From Herminiimonas sp. (lineage in GTDB: Bacteria > Pseudomonadota > Gammaproteobacteria > Burkholderiales > Burkholderiaceae_D), in NCBI GenBank assembly GCA_027310305.1, contig DAIDBD010000110.1, positions 1 to 64,000 of the forward strand: a DNA stretch of 64,000 bases. The letters are read 5' to 3'. Below the pieces are notes generated by a model. That model saw nothing but the letters and a program-made list of their open reading frames with translations, searched no databases and had not been told where the DNA came from. The position numbers were made by a program, and so were the translations under genes. Of the stretch, positions 1 to 8,080 are shown piece by piece. The first letter of the stretch is position 1, and each line of letters opens with the position of its first letter.

Positions 1-32
1 CTCGTATGACTCGAACTCTGATACTCTTTCAT
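1..32 (-). CDS. tnpA: IS200/IS605-family transposase TnpA, N-terminal fragment cut by the window edge
   Basis: The first ten codons on the minus strand, beginning at an ATG at 32-30, read MKEYQSSSHT followed by the first bases of an Arg codon. This matches the usual opening of IS200/IS605-type single-domain HUH transposases (M-K-x-Y-Q-S-x-S-H-T-(R/K)-W-D). A Shine-Dalgarno AGGAG lies at 44-40, seven bases before the ATG. The rest of the gene, including the HUH and catalytic Tyr motifs, is outside the window, so whether the transposase is intact cannot be judged. Confidence 0.72.
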   Translation of the reverse strand, partial: MKEYQSSSHT

Positions 33-33
33 C

Positions 34-70
34 GTGAATCTCCTTCTTTTGGGCGAGAAAGAAGATTCAC
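34..70 (-). promoter_or_regulatory. Leader hairpin masking the tnpA ribosome binding site
   Basis: Bases 34-41 (GTGAATCT) and 63-70 (AGATTCAC) are perfect inverted repeats, and the stem continues imperfectly through the TTCTTT / AAAGAA segments towards a GGGCGA loop. The Shine-Dalgarno of tnpA (40-44) is buried in the stem. In characterised IS200 elements a leader stem-loop of this kind represses transposase translation; that role here is inferred from position and pairing. Confidence 0.6.
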
Positions 71-103
71 AGCGACCGACGTATAGGTCAAACCTTATGG
101 AGT

Positions 104-122
104 CCCCCGGCATAGCCGGGGG
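104..122 (-). terminator. GC-rich hairpin at the IS left end
   Basis: CCCCCGGC (104-111), ATA loop, GCCGGGGG (115-122) form a perfect 8-bp stem. It lies ten bases beyond the stop codon of the gene ending at 132. It probably serves as the subterminal recognition hairpin of the IS200-type element and could also end transcription entering the element from the restriction operon. There is no clear U-tract, so termination is the less certain role. Confidence 0.55.
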
Positions 123-131
123 ATTACCTTA

Positions 132-1523
132 TTAATTTAATGCCTCTTTGATCAGGCGGGAGGCGACTGCACTGTTTTGCGGTTCAATGGCAAAACGCTC
201 ACGCAAGCTTGCGTTGGTCATGAAATCACGTTGCACATAGCGCAGGCAGGCATGCAGATAAACCGCCCTAATGCGGTCTGACTGATCCATTTTCGACAAG
301 ATCCGCGGCGTGAATAGGGTACTTCGCGTGTAATCGCCGGGGGTTTCAAACGCGGGTGCCGGCAATTGATACAGCTCGGTCTGAAACACTACCTTGTCGA
401 TTCCGCTGCCCCGTTCTTCACAAATGCCGACTCGACGCATCAGTGACGCCAAAGCTTCATTTCGAGAGCGTGGCGGGTTATCAAGAAAACGCGAAGTATC
501 CACCAAGGGTGTCCCGGGATTGGTAATTTCCATGCGATCAGAAAAAATTTCCACCATCGGCCCACTACCGGTAACAAAAAAATCCTGATGAATCAGTGCA
601 TTGGCAACCAATTCGCGCAAGGCTAATTCAGGATAGATCGGCACCGTTTTGCGTAATGCCTGACCAATCACTTCGTTACTCGGCAACAAACCATTGATAA
701 AGCCGATCAGGCCTTCAAACCCAGCCGCATAGCCACGCGCACCTTCTTGTTCACGAATGGTTTCTACCCGTCCAGTACCCTTGTAGGCAATCACTCTCAC
801 CGCTTTGCGCTTGAGCGTACTGAAATCCGCGAGCCGCTTGGCAAACAGAATCGCGCCAAGATTGCGGATGTTCCAGCGCCCGCCATCGACCGGTTCGATC
901 AACTCGTCGGCAGCCAAGGCGTGCAGGATGCCATCGCGATTTTCCGGCAGCGGATGACCCAGCAAATCAAAATACGCCGGATAGTCAAGCAGCCGCAGCA
1001 CCTCTTCGACCGTGGCCTTTTCCAGCGCCGGCATATCTTCAAACGGCGTCGCATCGAATATGCGCCACAAGGCCCGCTCTTTTTCCGGGAAATCCTTCAG
1101 TTTCTTTTTGTACGAGCCGATGCGGATATATTCTTGCCCGGCAAATTGCACCGGATGGCGGAACGCGCGGCCGATTTCCAACAGTACTACCCGTCCGGTA
1201 TCCATTTCGACGGTATGAAAACGGAAATCGATTTTTGGCGACAGTTGGCGCAGCAGCCAGCTTTCCAGCTCTTCGTTGCCGACCTTGCTGGTTTGCGGAT
1301 CAAACGATGTACCTAATGTCGTATGACTGTCGTTGTCGATTCCCCATAACAGATAAGCAAAGGCTTTGCCGCACAACGCAGCGGAATTGGATAAGGCCGA
1401 TAAATACTCGCCTATTTGCTGCGCATCGCCATTATTGTGTTTGAGTTCCAACCATTCGGTTTCGACAGGCAGCGCAATGAGCTCCCGCACCAGACTCTGC
1501 AAATAAACACTTTCCTGACTCAT
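132..1523 (-). CDS. AlbA/Schlafen-type ATP-binding (COG2865-like) protein, C-terminus probably truncated
   Basis: A 463-residue protein with an N-terminal AlbA_2 (Schlafen-type) domain (about 15-140, with the E-W-L-E-x-K motif near 23-28) and a C-terminal GHKL-ATPase-like part (about 297-385, with R-E-L-V-A-N-A near 303-309 and G-S-G-I-D near 372-376). Such proteins often accompany type I restriction systems; their biochemical role is unclear. The ATG overlaps the hsdS stop (ATGA), so it is translationally coupled. The protein ends at IKEALN; from memory relatives go on for roughly 20-25 residues of 'AGLI..PYD' type. An IS200-type left end starts directly after the stop, which suggests the insertion removed the native C-terminus. 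Confidence 0.8.
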   Translation of the reverse strand: MSQESVYLQSLVRELIALPVETEWLELKHNNGDAQQIGEYLSALSNSAALCGKAFAYLLWGIDNDSHTTLGTSFDPQTSKVGNEELESWLLRQLSPKIDFRFHTVEMDTGRVVLLEIGRAFRHPVQFAGQEYIRIGSYKKKLKDFPEKERALWRIFDATPFEDMPALEKATVEEVLRLLDYPAYFDLLGHPLPENRDGILHALAADELIEPVDGGRWNIRNLGAILFAKRLADFSTLKRKAVRVIAYKGTGRVETIREQEGARGYAAGFEGLIGFINGLLPSNEVIGQALRKTVPIYPELALRELVANALIHQDFFVTGSGPMVEIFSDRMEITNPGTPLVDTSRFLDNPPRSRNEALASLMRRVGICEERGSGIDKVVFQTELYQLPAPAFETPGDYTRSTLFTPRILSKMDQSDRIRAVYLHACLRYVQRDFMTNASLRERFAIEPQNSAVASRLIKEALN

Positions 1524-3070
1524 GCGACTTCCTTGGCGGCGCGCGGCTTGCGGAGTTTGGGCTGCTTGTCTCGTTCTGCCCGCTCGGTGCGAATGCGTTC
1601 CAGCAAAACGCTGGCCGGTTCATCGTTCGGATCTTGCGGCACGAGTTGACCGGAGAAGGCGGCTTTGAGAATGTTTTTGCGTTGGGCTGCGGATTGTTTG
1701 AGGCCGAAATCAGTTGATTGCACTTGTCGTTCGATGCTATGGAACTGCATCTCAAGCTCTTCCAAGCAAATATCTTGCTCTTTCAGTGGTGGTAATGGAA
1801 TAGGAAGTGATAGCAAAGTAGAGAGACTGATATTGTGCTGCCCCGCTGAAGATGCGGCTCTTCCTTCGATCCATCGTCTTCCTACACTTGACGCTAGAAA
1901 AGAAGAAACCCAGCTTGGAATGGTTTTTGTTTGAACGAATCGAAGACGAAGTAAATATGACGCAAAGTAAAAATTCCCAGAGAGATTACCAATGACTTCT
2001 GCTGCACGGCCGACGAGGTTAATGCTTCCATTGGTGCGCACAACAAGAATGTCTCCATTGTGCAAATATTCCAAATCGTTCAAATTTAAAGATTGAGTTG
2101 TGTACTTCAAATCTGCCAGATCAAGTCGACGAAAAACCACATTTGGTATTCGCAATACCGCTATGCCATTACTTTCATAATTGCATTTGACGGACGTGCC
2201 GTATGAAGATTCGGCCACTAACTGATCCAGACTTGCCCACACCCACCCCTCTGGCAAATTTTTCAAATCGCGGGTGTCGGGTTTCACCGGCTCGGAATAT
2301 TTTGCTTGCCAGTCTTTAGGCGGGAATTTTCCTTGTTCTGCGAATTTGGCGAGTTGCTTGGCTTCCCAGCGGTCGCGACGCTCCTTGAGGATGCGCTCTA
2401 GCAGTTGTGCGCCGGTTTCCTGTAGCGGATTGTGCTTGCGCCATTCGGCGGTGAGCGCGCCTTCGACTGCCGCTTTCAATAGTGAGTGTCGGTACTGCGC
2501 CAGTTTTTTTTGTGCGGCCATGAGTTCAGCCACGCCGGCGTCGAGGTCGGAGAACAGTTCTTCGAGTTTTTCGACGATACGGGTTTGTTCGTCGGAAGGT
2601 GCAATCGCGAGAGGAAATCGCGCCAGCGCAGGGCCCTCAATGCTGGCCACCGTGGTGCCATGCTTTGAGCATTCTTGCAAAACCTCCTTTCCTTTTGAAA
2701 CTAATTGCCATGCCAGATAGCGCGAATGAATGCCTGCCTTTGGGATAAAGGCACGCATATCTTGGTTAACTGTTCCCGCCATGGTATTGAGCGCCACAGG
2801 AAACGTGTGGGAAAGGATTCCTGATCGAACCACGACCAAGATACTATTCGGTGGAATAAGCGACAGGCGGCCGAGTGCCTTCTCGGTCACTTGATCTTGA
2901 CTTGATTGAAGAACGAACGATTTCATATCCTTCGGAGAAATCCAAGGGACTGTTCCATCTTTCCAATAAGACTGATCTTCTTTGGGTGGCGTCCCTCCAC
3001 CAATCGAACTTGCTATGTCCTGAAGTGTAGAAAAACCCCAAGCTGTTGGAAGCACTTCAGTTTTACTCAC
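1520..3070 (-). CDS. hsdS: Type I restriction-modification specificity subunit S
   Basis: A 516-residue HsdS that would set the DNA target of a type I methylase/nuclease complex. It shows the double layout: target-recognition domain 1 (about 1-165), conserved helical spacer (about 165-240, with L-F-S-D-L-D-A-G), domain 2 (about 270-430), and a second helical repeat ending in a Lys/Arg-rich tail. The start is GTG at 3070, overlapping the hsdR stop (GTGA). The DNA for both recognition domains looks AT-richer than that for the helical repeats, as expected for domains swapped by recombination. Its methylase partner HsdM is not in the window. Confidence 0.93.
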   Translation of the reverse strand: MSKTEVLPTAWGFSTLQDIASSIGGGTPPKEDQSYWKDGTVPWISPKDMKSFVLQSSQDQVTEKALGRLSLIPPNSILVVVRSGILSHTFPVALNTMAGTVNQDMRAFIPKAGIHSRYLAWQLVSKGKEVLQECSKHGTTVASIEGPALARFPLAIAPSDEQTRIVEKLEELFSDLDAGVAELMAAQKKLAQYRHSLLKAAVEGALTAEWRKHNPLQETGAQLLERILKERRDRWEAKQLAKFAEQGKFPPKDWQAKYSEPVKPDTRDLKNLPEGWVWASLDQLVAESSYGTSVKCNYESNGIAVLRIPNVVFRRLDLADLKYTTQSLNLNDLEYLHNGDILVVRTNGSINLVGRAAEVIGNLSGNFYFASYLLRLRFVQTKTIPSWVSSFLASSVGRRWIEGRAASSAGQHNISLSTLLSLPIPLPPLKEQDICLEELEMQFHSIERQVQSTDFGLKQSAAQRKNILKAAFSGQLVPQDPNDEPASVLLERIRTERAERDKQPKLRKPRAAKEVA

Positions 3071-5850
3071 GCCACCAACTCCTCATTCATTTCATCCATC
3101 ACGCCATCCAGTTCCTTGCCAAACACAGACCACACTTTTTGCAAGCCGCCCTTGTTGGCAAACTCCGCGTAATCAAAATCCTCGCGGCCGATGCTGCAGC
3201 TCGATGCGATATGGTCTTTCATCAGCCGCAGCCATTCGGTCTGCTCGGTGGTGAACGACGTGCCGCGCTGCGCGTTGTGCCGGAAGATCCATTCCTGAAA
3301 CCGCTTGTCCACCTGTTCGCTGAACGGTTTCAGCTCGGCATCCAGCCCGATGGCGAAACGCACCAGCGCCACCAGGTCGGTCAGCTGGCGCTTGGCATCC
3401 GCGCCTTTGACTTGTGACGTCTTGATGCGGGCATAGGCGCTCCACAGGCGTTCGGTGGTCAGCATCAGCGGCGGACGGCCCAACGCGTCGTGCAGTTCTT
3501 CGATCATGTCGAAGGTGAGCGCGCGGCGCTGGTACGGCTGCTGGTAAAAGAAGCTGAGCGCGCCGATTTCATCCTTGTGCTGCGCGATGTAGTCGGCAAA
3601 GGTTTGAACGGCTTGTTGCGCCTGCGCTTCGGCCTGCTCGCTGAAGCCGGCGAAGGTGATCTGATCGGTGTTGACGGTGTCGATGAGTTGCTCGCGTTCG
3701 CGGCGGACCGATTCGATCTCGTCGCGCAGTTCCGGCTGGTCGAACGGCGCGCAGGCGGCGGCCACACGCTGGGTGCGGGCGGCAACGAGTTCGGCCTCCG
3801 TCAGGCTGTCTTCATTGCGGGTGATGCCTTGCGCCTTGGCGTTGGCGAGCGCGGCTTCGACGATCCGGTCGGGATCGAGCGCGATGATCAACGCCTTGCC
3901 GAGTTCGCCGATCGGGATGCCGCCTGATTGCTTTTCGATACGGGCCCTGGCCTTGTCGTCGAGCTGCTTGTTCAGCCGCACCAGCCGGTTGGCGAGACTC
4001 AATACGGTATCGTCGTCGCGGCTGCCCATCGCCACGCCTTGCAGCAAGGCTTTGAGCGCGATGCCGGGCTTTTTCTCCAGCGGGCGGCTTTCAGTCTTGC
4101 AGGATTTTTCGACGCCGACCGCATCGATCAATACAAAGCGGGTCTTGGCGCTGTCGGCGCTGCCGGACACGCGCTTCAGGTCGTCAAAGCCGAGGCTGCG
4201 CACGCCGCGCCCTTTCATCTGTTCGTAATAGCCTTTGCTGCGCACGTCGCGCATGAAGAGCAGCACTTCGAGCGGCTTGACATCGGTGCCGGTGGCGATC
4301 ATGTCCACGGTGACGGCGATGCGCGGGTGGTAGTCGTTGCGGAAGTTGCTGAGGATGGTGTCGGTATCTTCCTCAGCGCGGTAAGTCACCTTCTTGCAAA
4401 AGGCATTGCCCTCGCTGTACACCTCGCGCACGATGTTGATGATGTCGTCGGCGTGGCTGTCGGTCTTGGCGAAGATCAGCGTTTTGGGCGTCTCCTTGCG
4501 GCTCGGGAATATCTGCGTTTCGACCGCCGTTTTCATGGCCTGGATCACTTGCCGGATCTGGCTCGGGTTGACGACCGACCGGTCCAGCTCGTTGCCGGTG
4601 TAGGCGGTGTCGTCTTCGGTTTCGGCCCAGCGTTTCTTGCGGGTCTGGCGGTCGCGGTGATCGACCCATTCCCTGGCCTTGAGCTGCGCGCCTTTCCTGG
4701 TGATCTCGGTTTCGATCTCGAACACGTCGTAGCCGACATTGACGCCGTCGGCCACCGATTGCTCGTAGGTGTATTCGGCCACGATGTTTTCATTGAAGAA
4801 GCCGAAGGTGCGCTTGTCGGGCGTGGCGGTGAGGCCGATCAGGTAGGCGTCGAAATAATCCAGCACCTGTTTCCACAGGTTGTAGATGCTGCGGTGGCAT
4901 TCATCGATGATGATGAAGTCGAAATCTTCTACGCAAATGGCAGGGTTGTAGCGCACCTGCTTGGCCTGCTTTTCGGTTTGCTGCACTTCATTGAGCGAAA
5001 TGTCTTCGGCCGATTCGTCTATCGATTCGCCGGACAGCACCGAGTACATGCGCTGGATGGTGGAGATGACCACCTTTGCATGCGGGTCGATGTTGCTGCC
5101 TGCCAGGCGCTGCACGTTGTAGAGCTCGGTGAACTTGCGCGTGTCGTCTGGCGGCGTGTAGGCCATGAATTCCTGATGCGCCTGCTTGCCGAGGTTGCGG
5201 GTGTCCACCAGAAACAGGATGCGTTTGGCGTCGCCGAACTTGAGCAGGCGATAGACCGACGTGATGGCGGTGAAGGTTTTACCGGCGCCGGTCGCCATGT
5301 GTACCAGCGCGCGGGGCCTGTTGTGGGCCAGCGATTTTTCCAGGCCGATGACGGCGCTGACCTGGCACTCGCGCAGATTGCGCTCGGGCAGCGCGGGCAT
5401 CTGTTCCGACAGGCGGCGGCGCAGCGATTCCGGCTGGCCCAGCCATTCGGCAAGTTGCACGGGTTTGAAGAAGTGAAAAATTTCGCGTGAGCGCGGCACC
5501 GGGTCGCGGCCGTCGGTAAAACGGGTGATCTGGCCGGTACTCTCGAACAGGAACGGCAACGGCGCGGCGTCCTTGGGCCACTTGAGCGCGGCATGAGCAT
5601 AACGCTCGGTTTGCTGCTCCACTGCCGTAATGTTTTCGCCCGCTTCGTCGCGCTTGGCTTCGATCACGCCCACGGCGGTACGGTTGACGAACAGCACATA
5701 GTCGGCCGGACCCGTATCGGTCGGGTATTCGCGCACCGCCACACCCAGGTTCGCGCCAAGATTGAGTTGCTTCATGTCTTGCACGAGCCAGCCGGCCTGT
5801 TCAAGCTTTTGATCGATCAGTCGCCTTGCGCGTGCCTCTGGCGTGGTCAT
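3067..5850 (-). CDS. hsdR: Type I restriction endonuclease subunit R (EcoEI-type)
   Basis: A 927-residue motor-nuclease. The N-terminal nuclease region has a D-x13-E-x-K pattern (D50, E64, K66). The SF2 helicase motor follows, with Walker A A-T-G-A-G-K-T (186-192), D-E-C-H (316-319), T-A-T (341-343) and a Q-x3-G-R-G-x-R motif VI. The C-terminal third is the family's helical S/M-contact region. It would translocate and cut unmodified DNA together with HsdM and HsdS. It sits between the DUF6088 gene (29 bp upstream) and hsdS (4-nt overlap). All core motifs look intact. Confidence 0.95.
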   Translation of the reverse strand: MTTPEARARRLIDQKLEQAGWLVQDMKQLNLGANLGVAVREYPTDTGPADYVLFVNRTAVGVIEAKRDEAGENITAVEQQTERYAHAALKWPKDAAPLPFLFESTGQITRFTDGRDPVPRSREIFHFFKPVQLAEWLGQPESLRRRLSEQMPALPERNLRECQVSAVIGLEKSLAHNRPRALVHMATGAGKTFTAITSVYRLLKFGDAKRILFLVDTRNLGKQAHQEFMAYTPPDDTRKFTELYNVQRLAGSNIDPHAKVVISTIQRMYSVLSGESIDESAEDISLNEVQQTEKQAKQVRYNPAICVEDFDFIIIDECHRSIYNLWKQVLDYFDAYLIGLTATPDKRTFGFFNENIVAEYTYEQSVADGVNVGYDVFEIETEITRKGAQLKAREWVDHRDRQTRKKRWAETEDDTAYTGNELDRSVVNPSQIRQVIQAMKTAVETQIFPSRKETPKTLIFAKTDSHADDIINIVREVYSEGNAFCKKVTYRAEEDTDTILSNFRNDYHPRIAVTVDMIATGTDVKPLEVLLFMRDVRSKGYYEQMKGRGVRSLGFDDLKRVSGSADSAKTRFVLIDAVGVEKSCKTESRPLEKKPGIALKALLQGVAMGSRDDDTVLSLANRLVRLNKQLDDKARARIEKQSGGIPIGELGKALIIALDPDRIVEAALANAKAQGITRNEDSLTEAELVAARTQRVAAACAPFDQPELRDEIESVRREREQLIDTVNTDQITFAGFSEQAEAQAQQAVQTFADYIAQHKDEIGALSFFYQQPYQRRALTFDMIEELHDALGRPPLMLTTERLWSAYARIKTSQVKGADAKRQLTDLVALVRFAIGLDAELKPFSEQVDKRFQEWIFRHNAQRGTSFTTEQTEWLRLMKDHIASSCSIGREDFDYAEFANKGGLQKVWSVFGKELDGVMDEMNEELVA

Positions 5851-5879
5851 TCATTTTCCCCTTGAAAATGCTGCATCGC

Positions 5880-6551
5880 TTAATCCTCGCCTCTGGCAAT
5901 GCGACGCATCACATCGGCAATCCATGCGGGAGCGAACGCCGCATCGGCCAGCAGTACGGCCTTGTCTTTTTTCGATAATCGCTTGCGCAGCCGGGTCAGG
6001 ATTTGTTCATCGATATTGGGCTGCTTGAGATAGCGCAACGCCTGAATCACCAGGCCGCTGATGCGTCCGGCCGTTGCCATGTTGCGGGGTGTCGTGTGCT
6101 TGAGGGTAATGTGCCGGCTGCCGATCTGTACCTTGCGCGACGCACCATCGGTCAGGTACGCCAGTTTTAACGGCACTTGTTCCGACAATCCCAGCAGATT
6201 GGCCGCATACGCGCCGGATGGTTGCAGCCGCAGGTTGCCTTTGCCGGCAAGCGCACGCGCAATTTCATCTGTCGAGGGAAGCAAAGCGCCAAGCACGGGA
6301 TGGCTGCGTGGGCGGTCATACAAGCCGCGAGCGATACGCCTCAGTTCCCCGCTGGCAGTTAACCGCGACAACACTTTATCCACAGCGGTACGACTACCCA
6401 GGCCGGTAAAATCCGCAGGACTAAACACTCTCCCTTTTTCCGCCGCGCTTATCTGCGCACGAATCGCTGCGTCAATGCTGACCGGCGCTTTCGCATTTGG
6501 CGCTTTTGAAGCGCGAGGCGTGCGTATCGGGACAGCGGATGGCGTTTTCAT
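5880..6551 (-). CDS. DUF6088 / AbiEi-antitoxin-like winged-helix protein
   Basis: About 223 residues from the ATG at 6551 (an upstream in-frame TTG at 6581 would add ten). The N-terminal part resembles the winged-helix region of AbiEi-type proteins (F-S-P-A-D-F..G-S-R-T-A-V-D-K-V-L-S-R-L near 45-67, then G-x-Y-x-R-P). AbiEi proteins are antitoxins and repressors of the AbiE system. No AbiEii nucleotidyltransferase toxin is adjacent; the next genes are hsdR, hsdS and the AlbA-type gene. I chose the ATG because a perfect inverted repeat ends at it. A role as controller of the restriction operon is inference. Confidence 0.75.
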   Translation of the reverse strand: MKTPSAVPIRTPRASKAPNAKAPVSIDAAIRAQISAAEKGRVFSPADFTGLGSRTAVDKVLSRLTASGELRRIARGLYDRPRSHPVLGALLPSTDEIARALAGKGNLRLQPSGAYAANLLGLSEQVPLKLAYLTDGASRKVQIGSRHITLKHTTPRNMATAGRISGLVIQALRYLKQPNIDEQILTRLRKRLSKKDKAVLLADAAFAPAWIADVMRRIARGED

Positions 6552-6580
6552 GTCAGAAAAAATACCATACTTTTCTGACA
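6551..6580 (-). promoter_or_regulatory. Perfect 10-bp inverted repeat, candidate operator of the restriction operon
   Basis: TGTCAGAAAA (6551-6560) and TTTTCTGACA (6571-6580) are exact reverse complements separated by ten bases. The repeat directly abuts the proposed ATG of the DUF6088 gene, within an AT-rich stretch. AbiEi-type proteins bind inverted repeats in their own promoters, so this is a plausible autoregulatory operator controlling the whole hsd operon. Confidence 0.55.
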
Positions 6581-6637
6581 AAATGAATAAAAATTCTTTG
6601 TTTCAGGCAAGATAAAACTTTCGGATTCTTATTTAAT

Positions 6638-6750
6638 AGGACTTAATGAAATGGACTCCTCCTCTTGATTGTCGCGTGCCAGCCGCTCTGGCACCCTTGG
6701 CACATTATGATGCCGTCGTCGGGAGGGTGGAGTCCATTTCATTAAGTCCT
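6638..6750. repeat. MITE-like element with 22-bp perfect terminal inverted repeats
   Basis: Bases 6638-6659 and 6729-6750 are exact 22-base inverted repeats (outer sequence AGGACTTAATG...), and the similarity runs on imperfectly inward (CCTC) and outward (A/T-rich flanks). Between them lie 69 bases without coding capacity that contain a second hairpin, GTGCCAG (6676-6682) / CTGGCAC (6688-6694). The structure fits a non-autonomous mobile element, or two IS ends left after internal deletion. I cannot name the parent IS. Confidence 0.6.
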
Positions 6751-6866
6751 GATTAAAATAGTCAGCTGGCCGGCATTACGCCATCAAGTCGATGCAAGTC
6801 GGGACCGCAACCCAATCGGGCTGGGAGTTTTAATTCGCATAAAACGCAGGGGCATCGTGATACCGC

Positions 6867-7997
6867 CTATTTTCCGGCTGTGGCGACTTTCCGTTTGCGT
6901 GTCTTTCCATTTTCCAGCGGCAGCCGTTCCTGCAAAAACGCCAGAACCGCCGCTTCTTCGGCGCTGAGCGCGTGAGCATCTTTTTCTGTTTTCCTTTGCC
7001 CGCTCTGCTTGAAGATATCCGTCATCGCGCCATCGAGATACGCATCGATCACCGTCGGATGCACGTAGCACTTGCGGCAGACGGCCGGTGTATTGCCGAG
7101 CTGCTGCGCGACTGTTTCGATTGCTCTTGCGATGTTCTTCTTCGCCTGCGCTTCCGAATCGAATGGGTCGAATGTCTGCAACGCCATCGCTGCCAGCACG
7201 GTGCCGGACCAGGTGCGAAAATCCTTTGCGGTGTAATCCTCGCCGGCCAGCGTACGCAAATAGTCATTGACGTCGGCCGAGTCGATCGCATGCCGCTCGC
7301 CGGCATCATCGATGTACTGGAACAGTTCGTGACCGGGCAGCTCGCGCGTGCGCTTGATAATGCGCACCAGCCGCGGATCGCTGACCTGGATGTCATGCCG
7401 CACGCCGCTCTTGCCGCGAAACTGGAACTTGACCACGGTGCCGTCGATGCGCACATGCCGGTTGCGCAGCGTCGTCAGGCCGAACGACTCGTTGGTCCGC
7501 GCATACTCTTCATTTCCGACGCGCATCATCGTGACCTGTAATAAATACACGATGGTTGCCAGCACCTTTTCGCGCGGCAGGCCGGGCAGTGCGAGCGCGT
7601 CATCCACCTGCTTGCGGATGACCGGCAGCGCTTTCCCGAAGCTGATCATGCGGTCGTATTTCGTTTCATCGCGCACGGCGCGCCAGCGCGGATGATAGCG
7701 ATACTGCTTGCGCCGTTTCGCGTCGCGTCCGGTGGCTTGAATATGCCCGTTTTCCCGGGGACAAATCCAGACGTCGGTCCATGCCGGGGGAATTGCCAGC
7801 GACTTGATGCGGGCAAGCGCGGCTTCATCGTGCAGCGGCTTGCCATCGGTGTCGAGATAGCGGAATCCGTTTTTTGTCGCATTGCGCACGATACCCGGAA
7901 CATTGTCCAGAACGTAGCGCAAGCCGACCTGTTTTGCCGTTGCCGGCGCATCGCTGCCGGCAGACGGGACGGGCGTATCGGAAAAAACTTTAGCCAT
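6867..7997 (-). CDS. DNA topoisomerase IB (poxvirus-like)
   Basis: A 376-residue type IB topoisomerase that relaxes supercoils through a 3'-phosphotyrosine intermediate. Likely catalytic residues are R159 (in MMRVGNEEY), K196 (FRGKSG), R261 (KDFRTWSGT) and the nucleophile Y311 (CYVHP). The N-terminal substrate-binding domain (about 25-125) precedes the catalytic domain, and a basic tail (KTRKRK) follows. It is the last gene of a minus-strand group with the alcohol dehydrogenase and SRPBCC genes, 83 bp after the dehydrogenase stop. Bacterial members are scattered and often carried with stress genes. Confidence 0.93.
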   Translation of the reverse strand: MAKVFSDTPVPSAGSDAPATAKQVGLRYVLDNVPGIVRNATKNGFRYLDTDGKPLHDEAALARIKSLAIPPAWTDVWICPRENGHIQATGRDAKRRKQYRYHPRWRAVRDETKYDRMISFGKALPVIRKQVDDALALPGLPREKVLATIVYLLQVTMMRVGNEEYARTNESFGLTTLRNRHVRIDGTVVKFQFRGKSGVRHDIQVSDPRLVRIIKRTRELPGHELFQYIDDAGERHAIDSADVNDYLRTLAGEDYTAKDFRTWSGTVLAAMALQTFDPFDSEAQAKKNIARAIETVAQQLGNTPAVCRKCYVHPTVIDAYLDGAMTDIFKQSGQRKTEKDAHALSAEEAAVLAFLQERLPLENGKTRKRKVATAGK

Positions 7998-8080
7998 TCT
8001 TGCCGGGATTCACTTCATCAAGATAGGGTACGGTGAAATGGGCTCGTGTTGTTCGCTGCTCCTTCCGTGCCAGCCGTTTT

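Larger units (their letters stand above)
1..131 (-). mobile_element. Left end of an IS200/IS605-type insertion sequence (partial)
   Basis: The stretch contains, in transposon order on the minus strand, a GC-rich end hairpin (122-104), a leader with a second hairpin that covers the ribosome binding site (70-34), and the start of tnpA. This is the layout of an IS200 left end. The outer boundary must lie between about 122 and 135, next to the stop codon of the gene ending at 132. IS200-type elements have no inverted terminal repeats and make no target duplication, so the exact junction needs comparison with an empty site. Confidence 0.7.

Noticed and set aside
3928-5490. 520-codon open frame on the plus strand
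   Set aside because: Antisense shadow of hsdR; composition is typical of a GC-rich reverse frame and no motif is present.
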